From Allopontixanthobacter confluentis (GTDB lineage Bacteria > Pseudomonadota > Alphaproteobacteria > Sphingomonadales > Sphingomonadaceae): 64,000 nucleotides of DNA. Positions 37,484-45,725 of this stretch are shown piece after piece; the stretch's first letter is position 1, and the number at the start of each line of letters is the position of its first letter. The stretch spans positions 1,633,001-1,697,000 of the forward strand of contig NZ_WTYU01000001.1 of assembly GCF_009827615.1 (NCBI RefSeq). The letters are read 5' to 3'. Position numbers and translations under genes: made by a program. The notes beneath the pieces were generated by a model. It did no database searches and was not told where the DNA came from. It saw nothing but the letters and a program-made list of their open reading frames with translations.

Positions 37484-38668
37484 ATGGCCGGAATGGTGCC
37501 TTTCAGCTGGGAAGACCCGTTTGATCTTGAAGGTCAGCTGACCGAAGATGAACGCATGATCCGCGATGCAGCCCACGCCTTTGCGCAAGGGGAATTGCAG
37601 TCGCTGGTGCAGCAGGCCTACCGCGACGAACGCGCCGCGCCTGAACTTTTCCCGATGATGGGCCAGGCAGGCCTTTTGGGGGCAACCGTGCCGGAAGAAT
37701 ATGGCGGCGCGGGTGCTGGCTATGTTTCCTATGGCCTCATCGCGCGCGAGATCGAGCGGGTTGATTCAGGCTACCGTTCCATGGCGTCCGTCCAGTCCAG
37801 CCTCGTGATGTATCCCATCCATGCTTACGGTTCCGAAGAACAGCGGCGCAAATATCTGCCTGGCCTTGCCAGCGGCGAATTGATCGGCTGTTTCGGCCTC
37901 ACCGAACCCGATGCAGGTTCAGACCCCGGCTCGATGCGCACCTATGCCAAGAAAGATGGCGATGGTTACAGCCTGTCGGGCGCGAAGACATGGATCAGCA
38001 ATTCACCCTTCGCCGATGTATTCGTCGTGTGGGCGAAAAGCGAAGCGCACGGCGACGGTATCCGCGGTTTCGTGCTGGAAAAGGGCATGGCGGGGCTGTC
38101 TGCGCCCAAGATCGAAGGCAAGATGAGCCTGCGCGCATCCACCACCGGCATGATCATGATGGACGAAGTTAAGCTGCCAGCCAGCGCGCTGCTGCCCGAA
38201 GTGCAGGGGCTGAAGGGGCCATTTGGCTGCCTCAACCGTGCGCGTTATGGCATTAGCTGGGGCGCAATGGGCGCAGCGGAATTCTGCCTTGCCGCGGCGC
38301 GCCAATATGGCCTTGATCGTAAACAGTTCGACCGTCCGCTGGCCGCCACGCAGTTGTTCCAGAAAAAACTGGCCGACATGATGGCGGACATCGGCCTTGG
38401 GCTGCAGGCATCGCTGCGGGTTGGCCGGTTGATGGATGAAGGCAGGTTTGCGCCGGAAATGATTTCCATCGTCAAACGCAACAATGTCGGCAAGGCGCTG
38501 GAAGTGGCGCGCCATGCACGCGACATGCACGGCGGCAACGGCATTTCCGACGAATATCAGGTGATCCGCCACATGATGAACCTGGAAACGGTCAACACCT
38601 ATGAAGGTACGCATGATGTTCATGCGCTTATCCTTGGCCGGGCCATTACCGGAATCGCGGCTTTCTGA
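37484..38668 (+). CDS. gcdH: Acyl-CoA dehydrogenase, glutaryl-CoA dehydrogenase type
   Basis: Flavoprotein dehydrogenase of 394 residues. [24 protein letters not shown] at the start, [41 protein letters not shown] and the catalytic Glu374 in [20 protein letters not shown] match glutaryl-CoA dehydrogenase, which oxidises and decarboxylates glutaryl-CoA to crotonyl-CoA in lysine and aromatic degradation. AAGGAG precedes the ATG by 7 bases. The longer upstream frame runs through the 3' part of the CitE-like gene and is not used. Confidence 0.92.
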   Translation: MAGMVPFSWEDPFDLEGQLTEDERMIRDAAHAFAQGELQSLVQQAYRDERAAPELFPMMGQAGLLGATVPEEYGGAGAGYVSYGLIAREIERVDSGYRSMASVQSSLVMYPIHAYGSEEQRRKYLPGLASGELIGCFGLTEPDAGSDPGSMRTYAKKDGDGYSLSGAKTWISNSPFADVFVVWAKSEAHGDGIRGFVLEKGMAGLSAPKIEGKMSLRASTTGMIMMDEVKLPASALLPEVQGLKGPFGCLNRARYGISWGAMGAAEFCLAAARQYGLDRKQFDRPLAATQLFQKKLADMMADIGLGLQASLRVGRLMDEGRFAPEMISIVKRNNVGKALEVARHARDMHGGNGISDEYQVIRHMMNLETVNTYEGTHDVHALILGRAITGIAAF

Positions 38669-38694
38669 CAAAAATGCACTCCCCCTTCTCTCGG

Positions 38695-38762
38695 CGCCGG
38701 TGTCATGACTGGTCTATGCGCTGGCACAAGTGCCGGATTGAGTGCTAGACATGACACCGGCG
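38695..38762 (+). repeat. 68-base nested inverted repeat before maiA
   Basis: Perfect 13-base arms CGCCGGTGTCATG (38695-38707) and CATGACACCGGCG (38750-38762) enclose a second perfect palindrome GGCAC-AA-GTGCC (38723-38734). Both dyads share the same centre at 38728.5, and several G-U pairs can fill the gap if the plus strand is transcribed. The right arm ends 19 bases before the probable maiA start. Confidence 0.85.
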
Positions 38763-38780
38763 GGAGAAAAAGGAAAACCG

Positions 38781-39431
38781 GTGCGGCTGTACAGCTACTA
38801 TCGCAGTTCCACGAGCTACCGGATGCGCATTGCGCTGAACCTGAAGGGGCTCGATTACGAAATCGTGCCGGTAAACCTGCTGAAAAGCGAGCAGACAGCG
38901 CCGGAATTCAGCGCGCAGAACCCTTATGCCACCGTGCCGATGCTGGACGCATTTGGCCGCAACCGAGCGCAATCCATGGCCATGCTGGAATGGCTGGATG
39001 AAGCCTGCGGGGGCCCGGCACTGTTGCCGGCAGATATTGAACAACGCTTCACCGTGCGCGAACTGGCCTATGCCATTGCCACAGAATTACACGCGCCGCT
39101 CAACATGCCGGTATTACAATATCTGAAAACGCAGCTGGGCCACGATCAGGAAGCGGTGGACATCTGGTATCGCCACTGGCTCAAGAAAACGCTGGTTCCG
39201 GTTGAATATCGCCTCTCGCAGCTGGATACGGGCGATTTTCTGATGGCAGAACCCGGCCTGTTCGAGGCTGTGCTGATTCCGCAATTATACAATGCCCGCC
39301 GCTTCAATTTCGACCTTGGCGATATGCCCTGCATGACCCGTATCGAAAGCGCCTGCCAGACGCTGGACGCGTTCCAGCGCGCCCATCCCGATCACCAGCC
39401 CGACAATCCCGAAAAGGAAACAGCCTTATGA
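38781..39431 (+). CDS. maiA: Maleylacetoacetate isomerase
   Basis: Zeta-class glutathione S-transferase of 216 residues that isomerises maleylacetoacetate (or maleylpyruvate) to the fumaryl form. The glutathione-site motif YSYYRSSTSYRMRIALN near the start, NPYATVPML, and QSMAMLEWLDE are typical. The GTG start was chosen because AAAAAGGA lies 6-13 bases upstream and family members begin here; an ATG 30 bases earlier overlaps an arm of the inverted repeat and has a poorer site. Its stop overlaps the next start by ATGA, coupling it to fumarylacetoacetate hydrolase, the following step of homogentisate degradation. Confidence 0.88.
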   Translation: MRLYSYYRSSTSYRMRIALNLKGLDYEIVPVNLLKSEQTAPEFSAQNPYATVPMLDAFGRNRAQSMAMLEWLDEACGGPALLPADIEQRFTVRELAYAIATELHAPLNMPVLQYLKTQLGHDQEAVDIWYRHWLKKTLVPVEYRLSQLDTGDFLMAEPGLFEAVLIPQLYNARRFNFDLGDMPCMTRIESACQTLDAFQRAHPDHQPDNPEKETAL

Positions 39432-40435
39432 AACTCGCATCTTTGAAGTCGGGCCGTGATGGCAAGCTCGTTGTCGTTTCAAAAGATCTCACGCGCTATT
39501 GCGCGGCCGACAATATTGCCCCGACCATGCAGGCCGCGCTCGATAATTGGGAAGATGTGGAGCATAAATTGCAAGCGCTCTACATGGATGTCGAACATCA
39601 GGCAGTGCCGTGCGAACGCTTCCATGAACGCGAAGCGGCCTCCCCTCTGCCCCGCGCCTATCAATGGGCCGATGGCAGCGCCTACATCAATCATGTGGAA
39701 CTGGTGCGCAAGGCGCGTGATGCCGAAGTGCCCGAGAGCTTCTATCACGATCCGCTGATGTATCAGGGCGGATCTGACGATTTCCTCGGCCCGCGTGACC
39801 CTATTCCCTTGGGCGATCCGGCATGGGGCTGCGACATGGAAGGCGAAATCGCCGTCATTACCGATGATGTGCCGATGGGCACCACGCCGGAAGATGCCGC
39901 CAGCCATATCAAGCTGGTGATGCTGGTGAACGATGTATCCTTGCGCGGCCTCATTCCGGGCGAACTGGCCAAGGGCTTCGGCTTTTTCCAGTCAAAGCCT
40001 GCCAGCGCCTTTTCACCAGTGGCTGTAACCCCCGATGAACTGGGCGAGGCGTGGCAGGATAGCCTGGTGCATCTACCCTTGATGGTGGATTACAATGGCG
40101 CGCCATTTGGCCGCGCTCAGGCTGGTGTCGACGCCACTTTCAACATGGCGCAATTGGTGGCCCATGCGGCGAAAACCCGCAATCTGGGCGCCGGCGCCAT
40201 CATCGGGTCTGGCACTGTGTCCAACAAGGGCGCCGATGGCGGTGCGGGCAAGCCGGTCAGTGAAGGCGGGCTTGGCTATAGCTGCATCGCGGAAATCCGC
40301 ATGATCGAAACCATCGCCAATGGCGAAGCCAGCACCCGGTTCATGCGCGCAGGGGACACGGTGGCAGTCGATATGCATGATGCTTCGGGCCATTCCATTT
40401 TCGGGCGGATCGAACAGGAAGTGATCGACGCCTGA
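39428..40435 (+). CDS. Fumarylacetoacetate hydrolase family protein
   Basis: FAH-family hydrolase of 335 residues, expected to split fumarylacetoacetate into fumarate and acetoacetate. The metal-site features are WGCDMEGEIAVI (Asp and two Glu), LVMLVNDVSLRG and GSGTVSNKG. Length and the N-terminal region (MKLASLKSGRDGKLVVVSKD) match the bacterial fumarylacetoacetase group rather than short FAH-domain proteins. Coupled to maiA by ATGA; together they form the last two steps of tyrosine/homogentisate catabolism. The dioxygenases HmgA and Hpd are not in the window. Confidence 0.9.
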   Translation: MKLASLKSGRDGKLVVVSKDLTRYCAADNIAPTMQAALDNWEDVEHKLQALYMDVEHQAVPCERFHEREAASPLPRAYQWADGSAYINHVELVRKARDAEVPESFYHDPLMYQGGSDDFLGPRDPIPLGDPAWGCDMEGEIAVITDDVPMGTTPEDAASHIKLVMLVNDVSLRGLIPGELAKGFGFFQSKPASAFSPVAVTPDELGEAWQDSLVHLPLMVDYNGAPFGRAQAGVDATFNMAQLVAHAAKTRNLGAGAIIGSGTVSNKGADGGAGKPVSEGGLGYSCIAEIRMIETIANGEASTRFMRAGDTVAVDMHDASGHSIFGRIEQEVIDA

Positions 40436-40479
40436 GGGACGCCTTAGGGCCTGTCAGCTTGGCGCTTTGCGTCCCGGCG

Positions 40480-41451
40480 TCAGCCGGCAGCCCAGCTCAA
40501 CCGGGCCAGTTGGTCTCCCGATAGACGCAGGCCAGCCGCGGCCACCACATCGTCCAGCTGTTCGCGTTTCGATACGCTGGCAATAGGCGCTGTAATGCCG
40601 GGTTGAGCGATCAGCCAGGCAAGGGCGATCCGGGTCAGAGTGGCGCCTGTTTCTGCCGCAACTTCATCCATCGCGGCCAGAACCGCCATCCCTTCGTCAC
40701 AGTAATAATCCGCAATGCGGGCAGCACGGCTGCCAGCAATGTCGGACTGCTGGCGGTATTTGCCGGTTAGAAAACCGGATGCCAGCCCAAAATAGGGCAG
40801 CACGGCAATATCCCGCGCCATGCACAAATCCCGCAATGCGCCTTCATATGGCGTCATTGATCCCCTGCGCGCAGCCAGCCGTGTTTCGAAAGACCCGCGC
40901 GCCAAGAGGTTATATTCAGGCTGGAGCACAGTGTAAGGGGTGCCGATATCAAGCGCCGACGCCAGTCTTTCCGGTGTGAAGTTTGACGCGCCCAGGCTGG
41001 CGATCTTGCCTGCATCCAGCAATTTTCCGAAGGCCTCTGCCACATCCTCCTGCGCCACATCAAAATCATCCTGATGCGCGTAATAGACATCAATCAGGTC
41101 AATCCCGAGACGGGTAAGCGATGCGTCACAGGCGGCGGCAATTCGTTCCGGCGCAAGACCCTTGCCGCCCTCGCCCGGTAGCATACCCACCTTGGTGGCA
41201 ATGCGAACCTTGTCGCGCTTGCCCGATGATTTGAGCCATTGGCCGATGATTTTTTCAGATTCGCCGCCCTTATGCCCGCTCACCCATGCCGAATAGACAT
41301 CGGCAGTATCAATCATGCAGCCGCCCGCATCGACAAACCCGTCCAGAATTCGGAAACTCTCCTGCAGGTCCGCCGTCCAGCCGAATACATTTCCGCCCAA
41401 CACGACAGGCAGGCCACCGAGGGCGGGATGCTGGTCGTTTTCACTCGGCAT
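40480..41451 (-). CDS. Aldo/keto reductase
   Basis: NADPH-dependent aldo/keto reductase of 323 residues with a TIM barrel. The catalytic tetrad is visible: Asp in MIDTADVYSAW with its Tyr, Lys in RIATKVGM and His in YYAHQDD. The family's nucleotide-site segment near the C-terminus (ITAPIASVSKREQLDDVV) is present. AGGAC lies 8-12 bases before the ATG. It resembles the YajO/IolS-type subgroup, whose natural substrates are broad. It is convergent with the fumarylacetoacetate hydrolase gene and lies downstream of the catalase on the same strand, separated from it by hairpins. Confidence 0.88.
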   Translation of the reverse strand: MPSENDQHPALGGLPVVLGGNVFGWTADLQESFRILDGFVDAGGCMIDTADVYSAWVSGHKGGESEKIIGQWLKSSGKRDKVRIATKVGMLPGEGGKGLAPERIAAACDASLTRLGIDLIDVYYAHQDDFDVAQEDVAEAFGKLLDAGKIASLGASNFTPERLASALDIGTPYTVLQPEYNLLARGSFETRLAARRGSMTPYEGALRDLCMARDIAVLPYFGLASGFLTGKYRQQSDIAGSRAARIADYYCDEGMAVLAAMDEVAAETGATLTRIALAWLIAQPGITAPIASVSKREQLDDVVAAAGLRLSGDQLARLSWAAG

Positions 41452-41530
41452 GTCTTTTGTCCTGTCTGATGGCGGTATGAGCGTGATGGCGGTATGGGCG
41501 TAGCGAAATGGCCTGAGATCGATAACAGAA

Positions 41531-41569
41531 AGCCGGGCAAGTCATGGTAAACCCACGCCTTGCCCGGCT
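41531..41569 (-). terminator. Probable terminator downstream of katA
   Basis: Perfect 11-bp stem AGCCGGGCAAG/CTTGCCCGGCT (41531-41541 with 41559-41569), 17-base loop; on the minus strand it is followed by TTTCTGTT. Confidence 0.6.
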
Positions 41570-41592
41570 GTAATGTCGTTTTCCCGCATCAA

Positions 41593-41624
41593 CCGAAACG
41601 GCGCACAATTACGCGCCGTTCCGG
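41593..41624 (-). terminator. Second hairpin directly after katA
   Basis: Twelve-bp stem with one mismatch (41593-41604 with 41613-41624), 8-base loop, starting 12 bases past the catalase stop. No U-run follows directly; it may stabilise the mRNA end rather than terminate. Confidence 0.5.
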
Positions 41625-41636
41625 CTGAAAGATGCG

Positions 41637-43178
41637 TCAGTTCCCGGCAGGATCACTAATCGATTTTGCCGACGCCATGCCGGGGGCTTCGGATTTGCCG
41701 CCGATCTTGTCACGAACGGCCTTTTCGATCCGTCCACCGATCGTCTTGTCGACATTTTTCCAATAATCGATGGCCCGGACCAGCACTTTCTCGCTGACGC
41801 CGTCGGCCAGATGGCCAGCCACGTTGGACACAAACCGGTCCCGCTGTGCATCATCCATCACTTCACGCACCAGAATGCCGGCCTGCGTCCAATCGTCATC
41901 ATCTTCACGCAACGTATAGGCCGCGCGCACCATATCGCCGTCTGAATGCCACAGACCTGCTTCTGGACCCGGTACTGGCTGCGCGGACGGCCCGCCATAG
42001 GAATTGGGCGCATAGACAGGATCGACCGCATTGGTCACCCGCATGGCCCCTGCCCGCGAATAGCTGTTCACCGGCGCATTGCGGACGGAGTTAACCGGGA
42101 TCTGCTTATAATTCACGCCCAGACGATGGCGATGGGCATCTGCGTAGGAAAAGCCGCGGGCCAGTAGCATCTTGTCGGGCGAGAGGCCGATGCCGGGAAC
42201 AATATTATTCGGTTCGAACGCCAGCTGTTCGATCTGAGTGTCCCAGTCCACAGGGTTTTCATTGAGAGTGAGCTTGCCCACCTCGATCAGCGGATAATCG
42301 GAATGCGGCCATGTCTTGGTCAGATCGAACGGGTTGATCCTGTATGTCTTGGCATCATCATACGGCATGATCTGCCATTTCAGTGTCCAGCTTGGGAAAT
42401 CACCCTTGTGGATGGCATCAAACAGGTCGCGGCGGTGGTAATCGCTGTCTTCGCCGGCTTTCTTGACCGCTTCATCCTGCGTCAGATGCGCGTTGCCGCT
42501 CATGCTGCCGACATCTGTATGGAAGTGGAACTTCACCCAGAATTTCTCGCCGCTTTCATTCACCAGCATATATGTGTGGCTGGAATAACCATTCATTTCA
42601 CGCCAGTTTTTCGGCACCCCGCGGTCGCCCATCAGATAGGTTACCTGATGCGCGCTTTCCGGGCTGAGTGTCCAGAAATCCCACATCATGTCATGGTCAC
42701 GCAGGCCATTATCCGCGCGTCGTTTCTGGCTGCGGATGAAATTCTGGAACTTGATCGGATCGCGCACGAAGAAGACCGGCGTATTGTTGCCGACCATGTC
42801 GAAATTGCCTTCCTCGGTGTAGAATTTTACCGAGAAACCCCGCGGGTCACGCCACGTATCGGGGCTGCCGCGTTCACCGGCAACGGTAGAAAACCGCATG
42901 GCCACATCGGTCTTCTTGCCTTTCTTGAACAGATCGGCCTTGGTGTATTTCGACACATCGGCGGTGGTTTCGAAGGAGCCGAAAGCACCTGAACCCTTGG
43001 CATGGGGCTGCCGCTCGGGAATGCGCTCGCGGTTGAAATTGGCCATCTGCTCGAGCAGATAATGGTCGTGCAGAACAATCGGGCCATCAGGACCGACTGT
43101 AAGCGAATGCTCGTCGCTCTGGACGCGGATGCCCCCATCGGTGGTGGTTGCAGGGGCAGGCATTTTCTTGTCAGCCAT
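41637..43178 (-). CDS. katA: Monofunctional heme catalase
   Basis: Clade-3-sized catalase of 513 residues that dismutates hydrogen peroxide. The distal His59 ([13 protein letters not shown]), Asn132 ([13 protein letters not shown]) and the heme-ligand Tyr345 ([14 protein letters not shown]) are all present. AAAGGAG lies 5-11 bases before the ATG, a strong site. A GGAAC-N16-CGTA element upstream suggests control by the EcfG general-stress sigma factor. Two hairpins follow the gene. The product has no signal peptide, so it is cytoplasmic. Confidence 0.96.
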   Translation of the reverse strand: MADKKMPAPATTTDGGIRVQSDEHSLTVGPDGPIVLHDHYLLEQMANFNRERIPERQPHAKGSGAFGSFETTADVSKYTKADLFKKGKKTDVAMRFSTVAGERGSPDTWRDPRGFSVKFYTEEGNFDMVGNNTPVFFVRDPIKFQNFIRSQKRRADNGLRDHDMMWDFWTLSPESAHQVTYLMGDRGVPKNWREMNGYSSHTYMLVNESGEKFWVKFHFHTDVGSMSGNAHLTQDEAVKKAGEDSDYHRRDLFDAIHKGDFPSWTLKWQIMPYDDAKTYRINPFDLTKTWPHSDYPLIEVGKLTLNENPVDWDTQIEQLAFEPNNIVPGIGLSPDKMLLARGFSYADAHRHRLGVNYKQIPVNSVRNAPVNSYSRAGAMRVTNAVDPVYAPNSYGGPSAQPVPGPEAGLWHSDGDMVRAAYTLREDDDDWTQAGILVREVMDDAQRDRFVSNVAGHLADGVSEKVLVRAIDYWKNVDKTIGGRIEKAVRDKIGGKSEAPGMASAKSISDPAGN

Positions 43179-43564
43179 GATCGGCTCCTTTGATAAAATC
43201 TCTCTTTCTCAATACGCTCCGGCATCCAAGCTGTTCCTGATGCCATTGCCCGCAGAATACAGGCTGACGCGGCGGACCGCGCTGCACAACTCAGTAATAA
43301 ACCGTAATGTCTGGCCGCAGCATCTGCGCCACCAAATCAGGGCTGACAAATCAGATCATCAAGGCAGTCAGGACACACGATTCAGGCCAGAGGCTTAATA
43401 TCGCATGGCATGAATTCCCCTAATGCCTGCCCTTTACATGTCGGGTGCCTAACCCTGTCTGTGCATTTCAAGGCGTCCTGCATTTTATACTTGCAATTAC
43501 GCATTTGACTTCTTGACATATCAGAGCAGATTGCAGGCTTGTGCAGAGGTGAGAGGAACTTCAG
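43179..43564. other. Intergenic region between katA and the exopolysaccharide cluster
   Basis: About 390 bases with no convincing gene. It holds the katA promoter region on the minus side and, toward the right, an AT-richer stretch with a TTGACA hexamer at 43513-43518 that could belong to a promoter for the sulfotransferase transcript, though no good -10 follows at the usual distance. Confidence 0.5.
43211..43237 (-). promoter_or_regulatory. EcfG-type promoter candidate for katA
   Basis: Read on the minus strand: GGAAC (43233-43237), a 16-base spacer, then CGTATT (43211-43216). This matches the alphaproteobacterial general-stress consensus GGAAC-N16/17-CGTT except for one base and would give a 5' leader of about 25-30 bases. 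Confidence 0.55.
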
Positions 43565-43657
43565 GTGGCATTTGTCGAAGATTCCACGGTAAAAATGCGG
43601 AATGGCGCTGACATCACCGCGTATTTTCCGTCGCGGCGACGGAGCGTCCGGACATGA
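43565..43657 (+). CDS. Possible 30-residue leader peptide coupled to the sulfotransferase gene
   Basis: Short frame starting with GTG behind AGAGGAA (about 6 bases upstream). The product starts VAFVEDSTVKMRNGADITAY and ends in an Arg-rich tail FPSRRRSVRT. Its TGA overlaps the sulfotransferase ATG as ATGA, the usual sign of translational coupling. No hydrophobic segment or known motif. It may be a real small protein, a regulatory leader, or chance; the sulfotransferase itself has no obvious Shine-Dalgarno of its own. Confidence 0.4.
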   Translation: MAFVEDSTVKMRNGADITAYFPSRRRSVRT

Positions 43658-44502
43658 GCGCGTCACCCAACTTCTTGTATATCGGGACCAGCAAGGCAGG
43701 TTCCACCTGGATTTTCAAAGTGCTGTCATGGCACCCGCAAATCCATATGTACCCGGGCAAGGATCTCGGCTTTTTCACCAGCCAGTTTGATCGCGGGTGG
43801 GATTGGTATTCCGCGAATTTCACACCTGAACCGCGTCAGAAAATCATCGGCGAAGTGTCCCATAGCTACATGATTTCCACGCAAGCGCGGGACCGCATTC
43901 ATGCAACATTGCCCGATGCCAAATTGCTGGTGTGCCTGCGCGAACCGGTTGAGCGGACTTTCTCCCAATATCTCGACGGGATCAAGAACGGCAAATTCGA
44001 AGGCACATTCGAGGACGCGCTGGAGAAAGTTCCGTCCCTGATCGACAGAAGCCGGTATGGCACCCACATTGCGCAATATCTGGAACTGTTCCCGCGTGAG
44101 CAGATCCATATCGCCAGCTTTGACCAGTTGAAGACAAGTCCGACCCAGTTTGCCGCCGACATGTTTGCGTTTCTTCATGTCGATCCGCTCGAAATTCCGG
44201 AAAAGCTTGGCCAGAAAGTGCTGCCCGCAGGCACGCCCAGAAACCGCGGCATCACCATGGCGGCGAAGAAAATGGCCAGCGCGGCAGAAGAAATCGGTCT
44301 TGTCCGCCTGAAAGGCCGGGTCAAGACTTCGCCGTTCATCCGCAACCTCCTCTACAAGCCGTACACAACGGGCGCGCGCCCGCAGATGTCTGCCGAAACA
44401 AAAGCACGGCTGCGCGAAATGATGCGCGGCGAAGTGCGCTTGCTAGACAAGGTCGCGGGCACGGATTTTGCCAACCTGTGGTCATACCCCGAAAGCGGAT
44501 AG
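43654..44502 (+). CDS. Sulfotransferase family protein
   Basis: PAPS-dependent sulfotransferase of 282 residues. The 5'-phosphosulfate loop GTSKAGSTWIFKVL is at 11-24 and the 3'-phosphate site LREPVERTFSQY with Arg96 and Ser104 follows at the expected distance, so both cofactor sites are intact. It resembles carbohydrate sulfotransferases of the heparan-sulfate type, acting on hydroxyl or amino groups of sugars. Position at the head of a polysaccharide cluster suggests that it sulfates the exported polymer or its lipid-linked repeat. A polysaccharide lyase gene follows after 40 bases. Confidence 0.88.
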   Translation: MSASPNFLYIGTSKAGSTWIFKVLSWHPQIHMYPGKDLGFFTSQFDRGWDWYSANFTPEPRQKIIGEVSHSYMISTQARDRIHATLPDAKLLVCLREPVERTFSQYLDGIKNGKFEGTFEDALEKVPSLIDRSRYGTHIAQYLELFPREQIHIASFDQLKTSPTQFAADMFAFLHVDPLEIPEKLGQKVLPAGTPRNRGITMAAKKMASAAEEIGLVRLKGRVKTSPFIRNLLYKPYTTGARPQMSAETKARLREMMRGEVRLLDKVAGTDFANLWSYPESG

Positions 44503-44542
44503 GCTGCGGGTTTCGCGCTCTGGAAAAGGAGGGTTGGGCTTG

Positions 44543-45400
44543 ATGCGCATTTCAATCCTGTTTGCGGCTGCGATTGTTGCCGCCACGATCGCGCCCGCCC
44601 TGTTCCAACCGGGCGGCAGTGATGAAACTGCCGCAGGCGCGGACACAGTCCGTATTCCAGTCATTTACAACAGCACGCTGGTTCATGGTTACACACCGTC
44701 ACCAATAGAATTTGCAGGCCGCCCATGGCGGGTAAATGCTGGCTCAACATGGAACAGGGACCTCGATTACCCGGTGCGAATTTCCGCCAGCGGTAAAAGC
44801 ATCCGGCTTGAAATCCGCGATAGCGAGGCAAGCAGGTCGCGCAATGACAGGCCCGGCAAAAGGCGCGCCGAACTCAGCACCAGCCTTTATGGGGACGACG
44901 CCCGCCTGCCCAATGGCAAAATGTTATGGGGCGCGTTTTCTTTTAACCATCTGCCATGGGCAGACCCTGCGGGAATGCGCGAATTATGGGGCGGGGTTTA
45001 CGGGCAAATCCACATGGGGTCCGGCTTCGGCGGATCGCCAGCCTTTGCGGTGAGGCGCAAGGCCGATGGGCGATTGTGGATCACCACGCGGGGGGAATTG
45101 GACAGTGAGGGAACTGACCGATATCTGGCGCCGCTGTCCTTCGGGGAACGCCACGATCTGGTCTATGCCATCACCCTGCATCCGGTAAATGGCAATGCCA
45201 GGGTGTGGATTGATGGGCGGCAGGTGGTCAATGTATCCAACGTCTCGATCGGCAGCAGGGATGCCCGCGCATATTGGGCGTTTGGCCTGTATTTCGCTGG
45301 CGGTGTTACCAGCCCGGTAGTGGCCGAATATAGCAATATGATCGCGCCGGGCATGACCCCGCTGACGCAGCGGATAGCTACGCCTCCTGAATGGCAGTGA
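44543..45400 (+). CDS. Heparin-lyase-like secreted polysaccharide lyase
   Basis: Secreted protein of 285 residues: signal peptide (about 1-18, MRISILFAAAIVAATIAPA), then a beta-jelly-roll domain like the heparin lyase I family. Recognisable features are RPGKRRAELSTS, a polyanion-binding strand, GVYGQIHMGSGFGGSPAFAV with a candidate catalytic His/Gln, and LDLVYAITL-type strands (RHDLVYAITLH). AAGGAGGG lies about 10 bases before the ATG. In polysaccharide clusters such lyases trim or degrade the polymer in the periplasm. Pairing with a sulfotransferase makes a sulfated acidic substrate plausible but unproven. Confidence 0.68.
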   Translation: MRISILFAAAIVAATIAPALFQPGGSDETAAGADTVRIPVIYNSTLVHGYTPSPIEFAGRPWRVNAGSTWNRDLDYPVRISASGKSIRLEIRDSEASRSRNDRPGKRRAELSTSLYGDDARLPNGKMLWGAFSFNHLPWADPAGMRELWGGVYGQIHMGSGFGGSPAFAVRRKADGRLWITTRGELDSEGTDRYLAPLSFGERHDLVYAITLHPVNGNARVWIDGRQVVNVSNVSIGSRDARAYWAFGLYFAGGVTSPVVAEYSNMIAPGMTPLTQRIATPPEWQ

Positions 45401-45593
45401 CGCCGCAAACGCCGCATCCGCGTGTTGGCACACGCATCACCCATAGACCTGATTCCGGCAAACCGTTGGCCGGACTCGAATCAAGATTGATTTCTATAGG
45501 TAAATAACCCGCTTGCATAACTAAAGGCTTTAACTAAAAATATTCATCAAAATAAAGTGAGTCGCATCAGAGCTTTCTAAGGGGGAAAGATTC

Positions 45594-45725
45594 ATGCGAC
45601 TTGATCACAGAACCGCTCCTGTGCTTACCCATTCCAATCGCCTTGTGTCGGAAGACTGCTTGTTTCTGCGCGTTGACGGTTTGTTACCTGCGCTCCTGCC
45701 TGTTCAGGATTGTGAGCACGCTTGA
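45594..45725 (+). CDS. Possible 43-residue leader peptide coupled to the sugar transferase gene
   Basis: Short frame with a very strong ribosome-binding site AAGGGGG about 8 bases before the ATG; the sugar-transferase gene has no comparable site. The product begins MRLDHRTAPVLTHSNRLVSE and ends LLPVQDCEHA with two Cys. Its TGA overlaps the next ATG as TGATG, so ribosomes could re-initiate directly. The sequence between the lyase gene and this frame is AT-rich (about 45475-45590), a likely promoter for the export genes. Whether the peptide acts itself or only couples translation is unknown. Confidence 0.5.
   Translation: MRLDHRTAPVLTHSNRLVSEDCLFLRVDGLLPALLPVQDCEHA

Noticed and set aside
43513-43536. 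Perfect TTGACA hexamer before the sulfotransferase leader
   Set aside because: No acceptable -10 hexamer at 16-18 bases; mentioned only within the intergenic region.
45419-45473. Two small hairpins after the polysaccharide lyase gene
   Set aside because: Stems of only 6 bp and no U-run; not sufficient to call a terminator.
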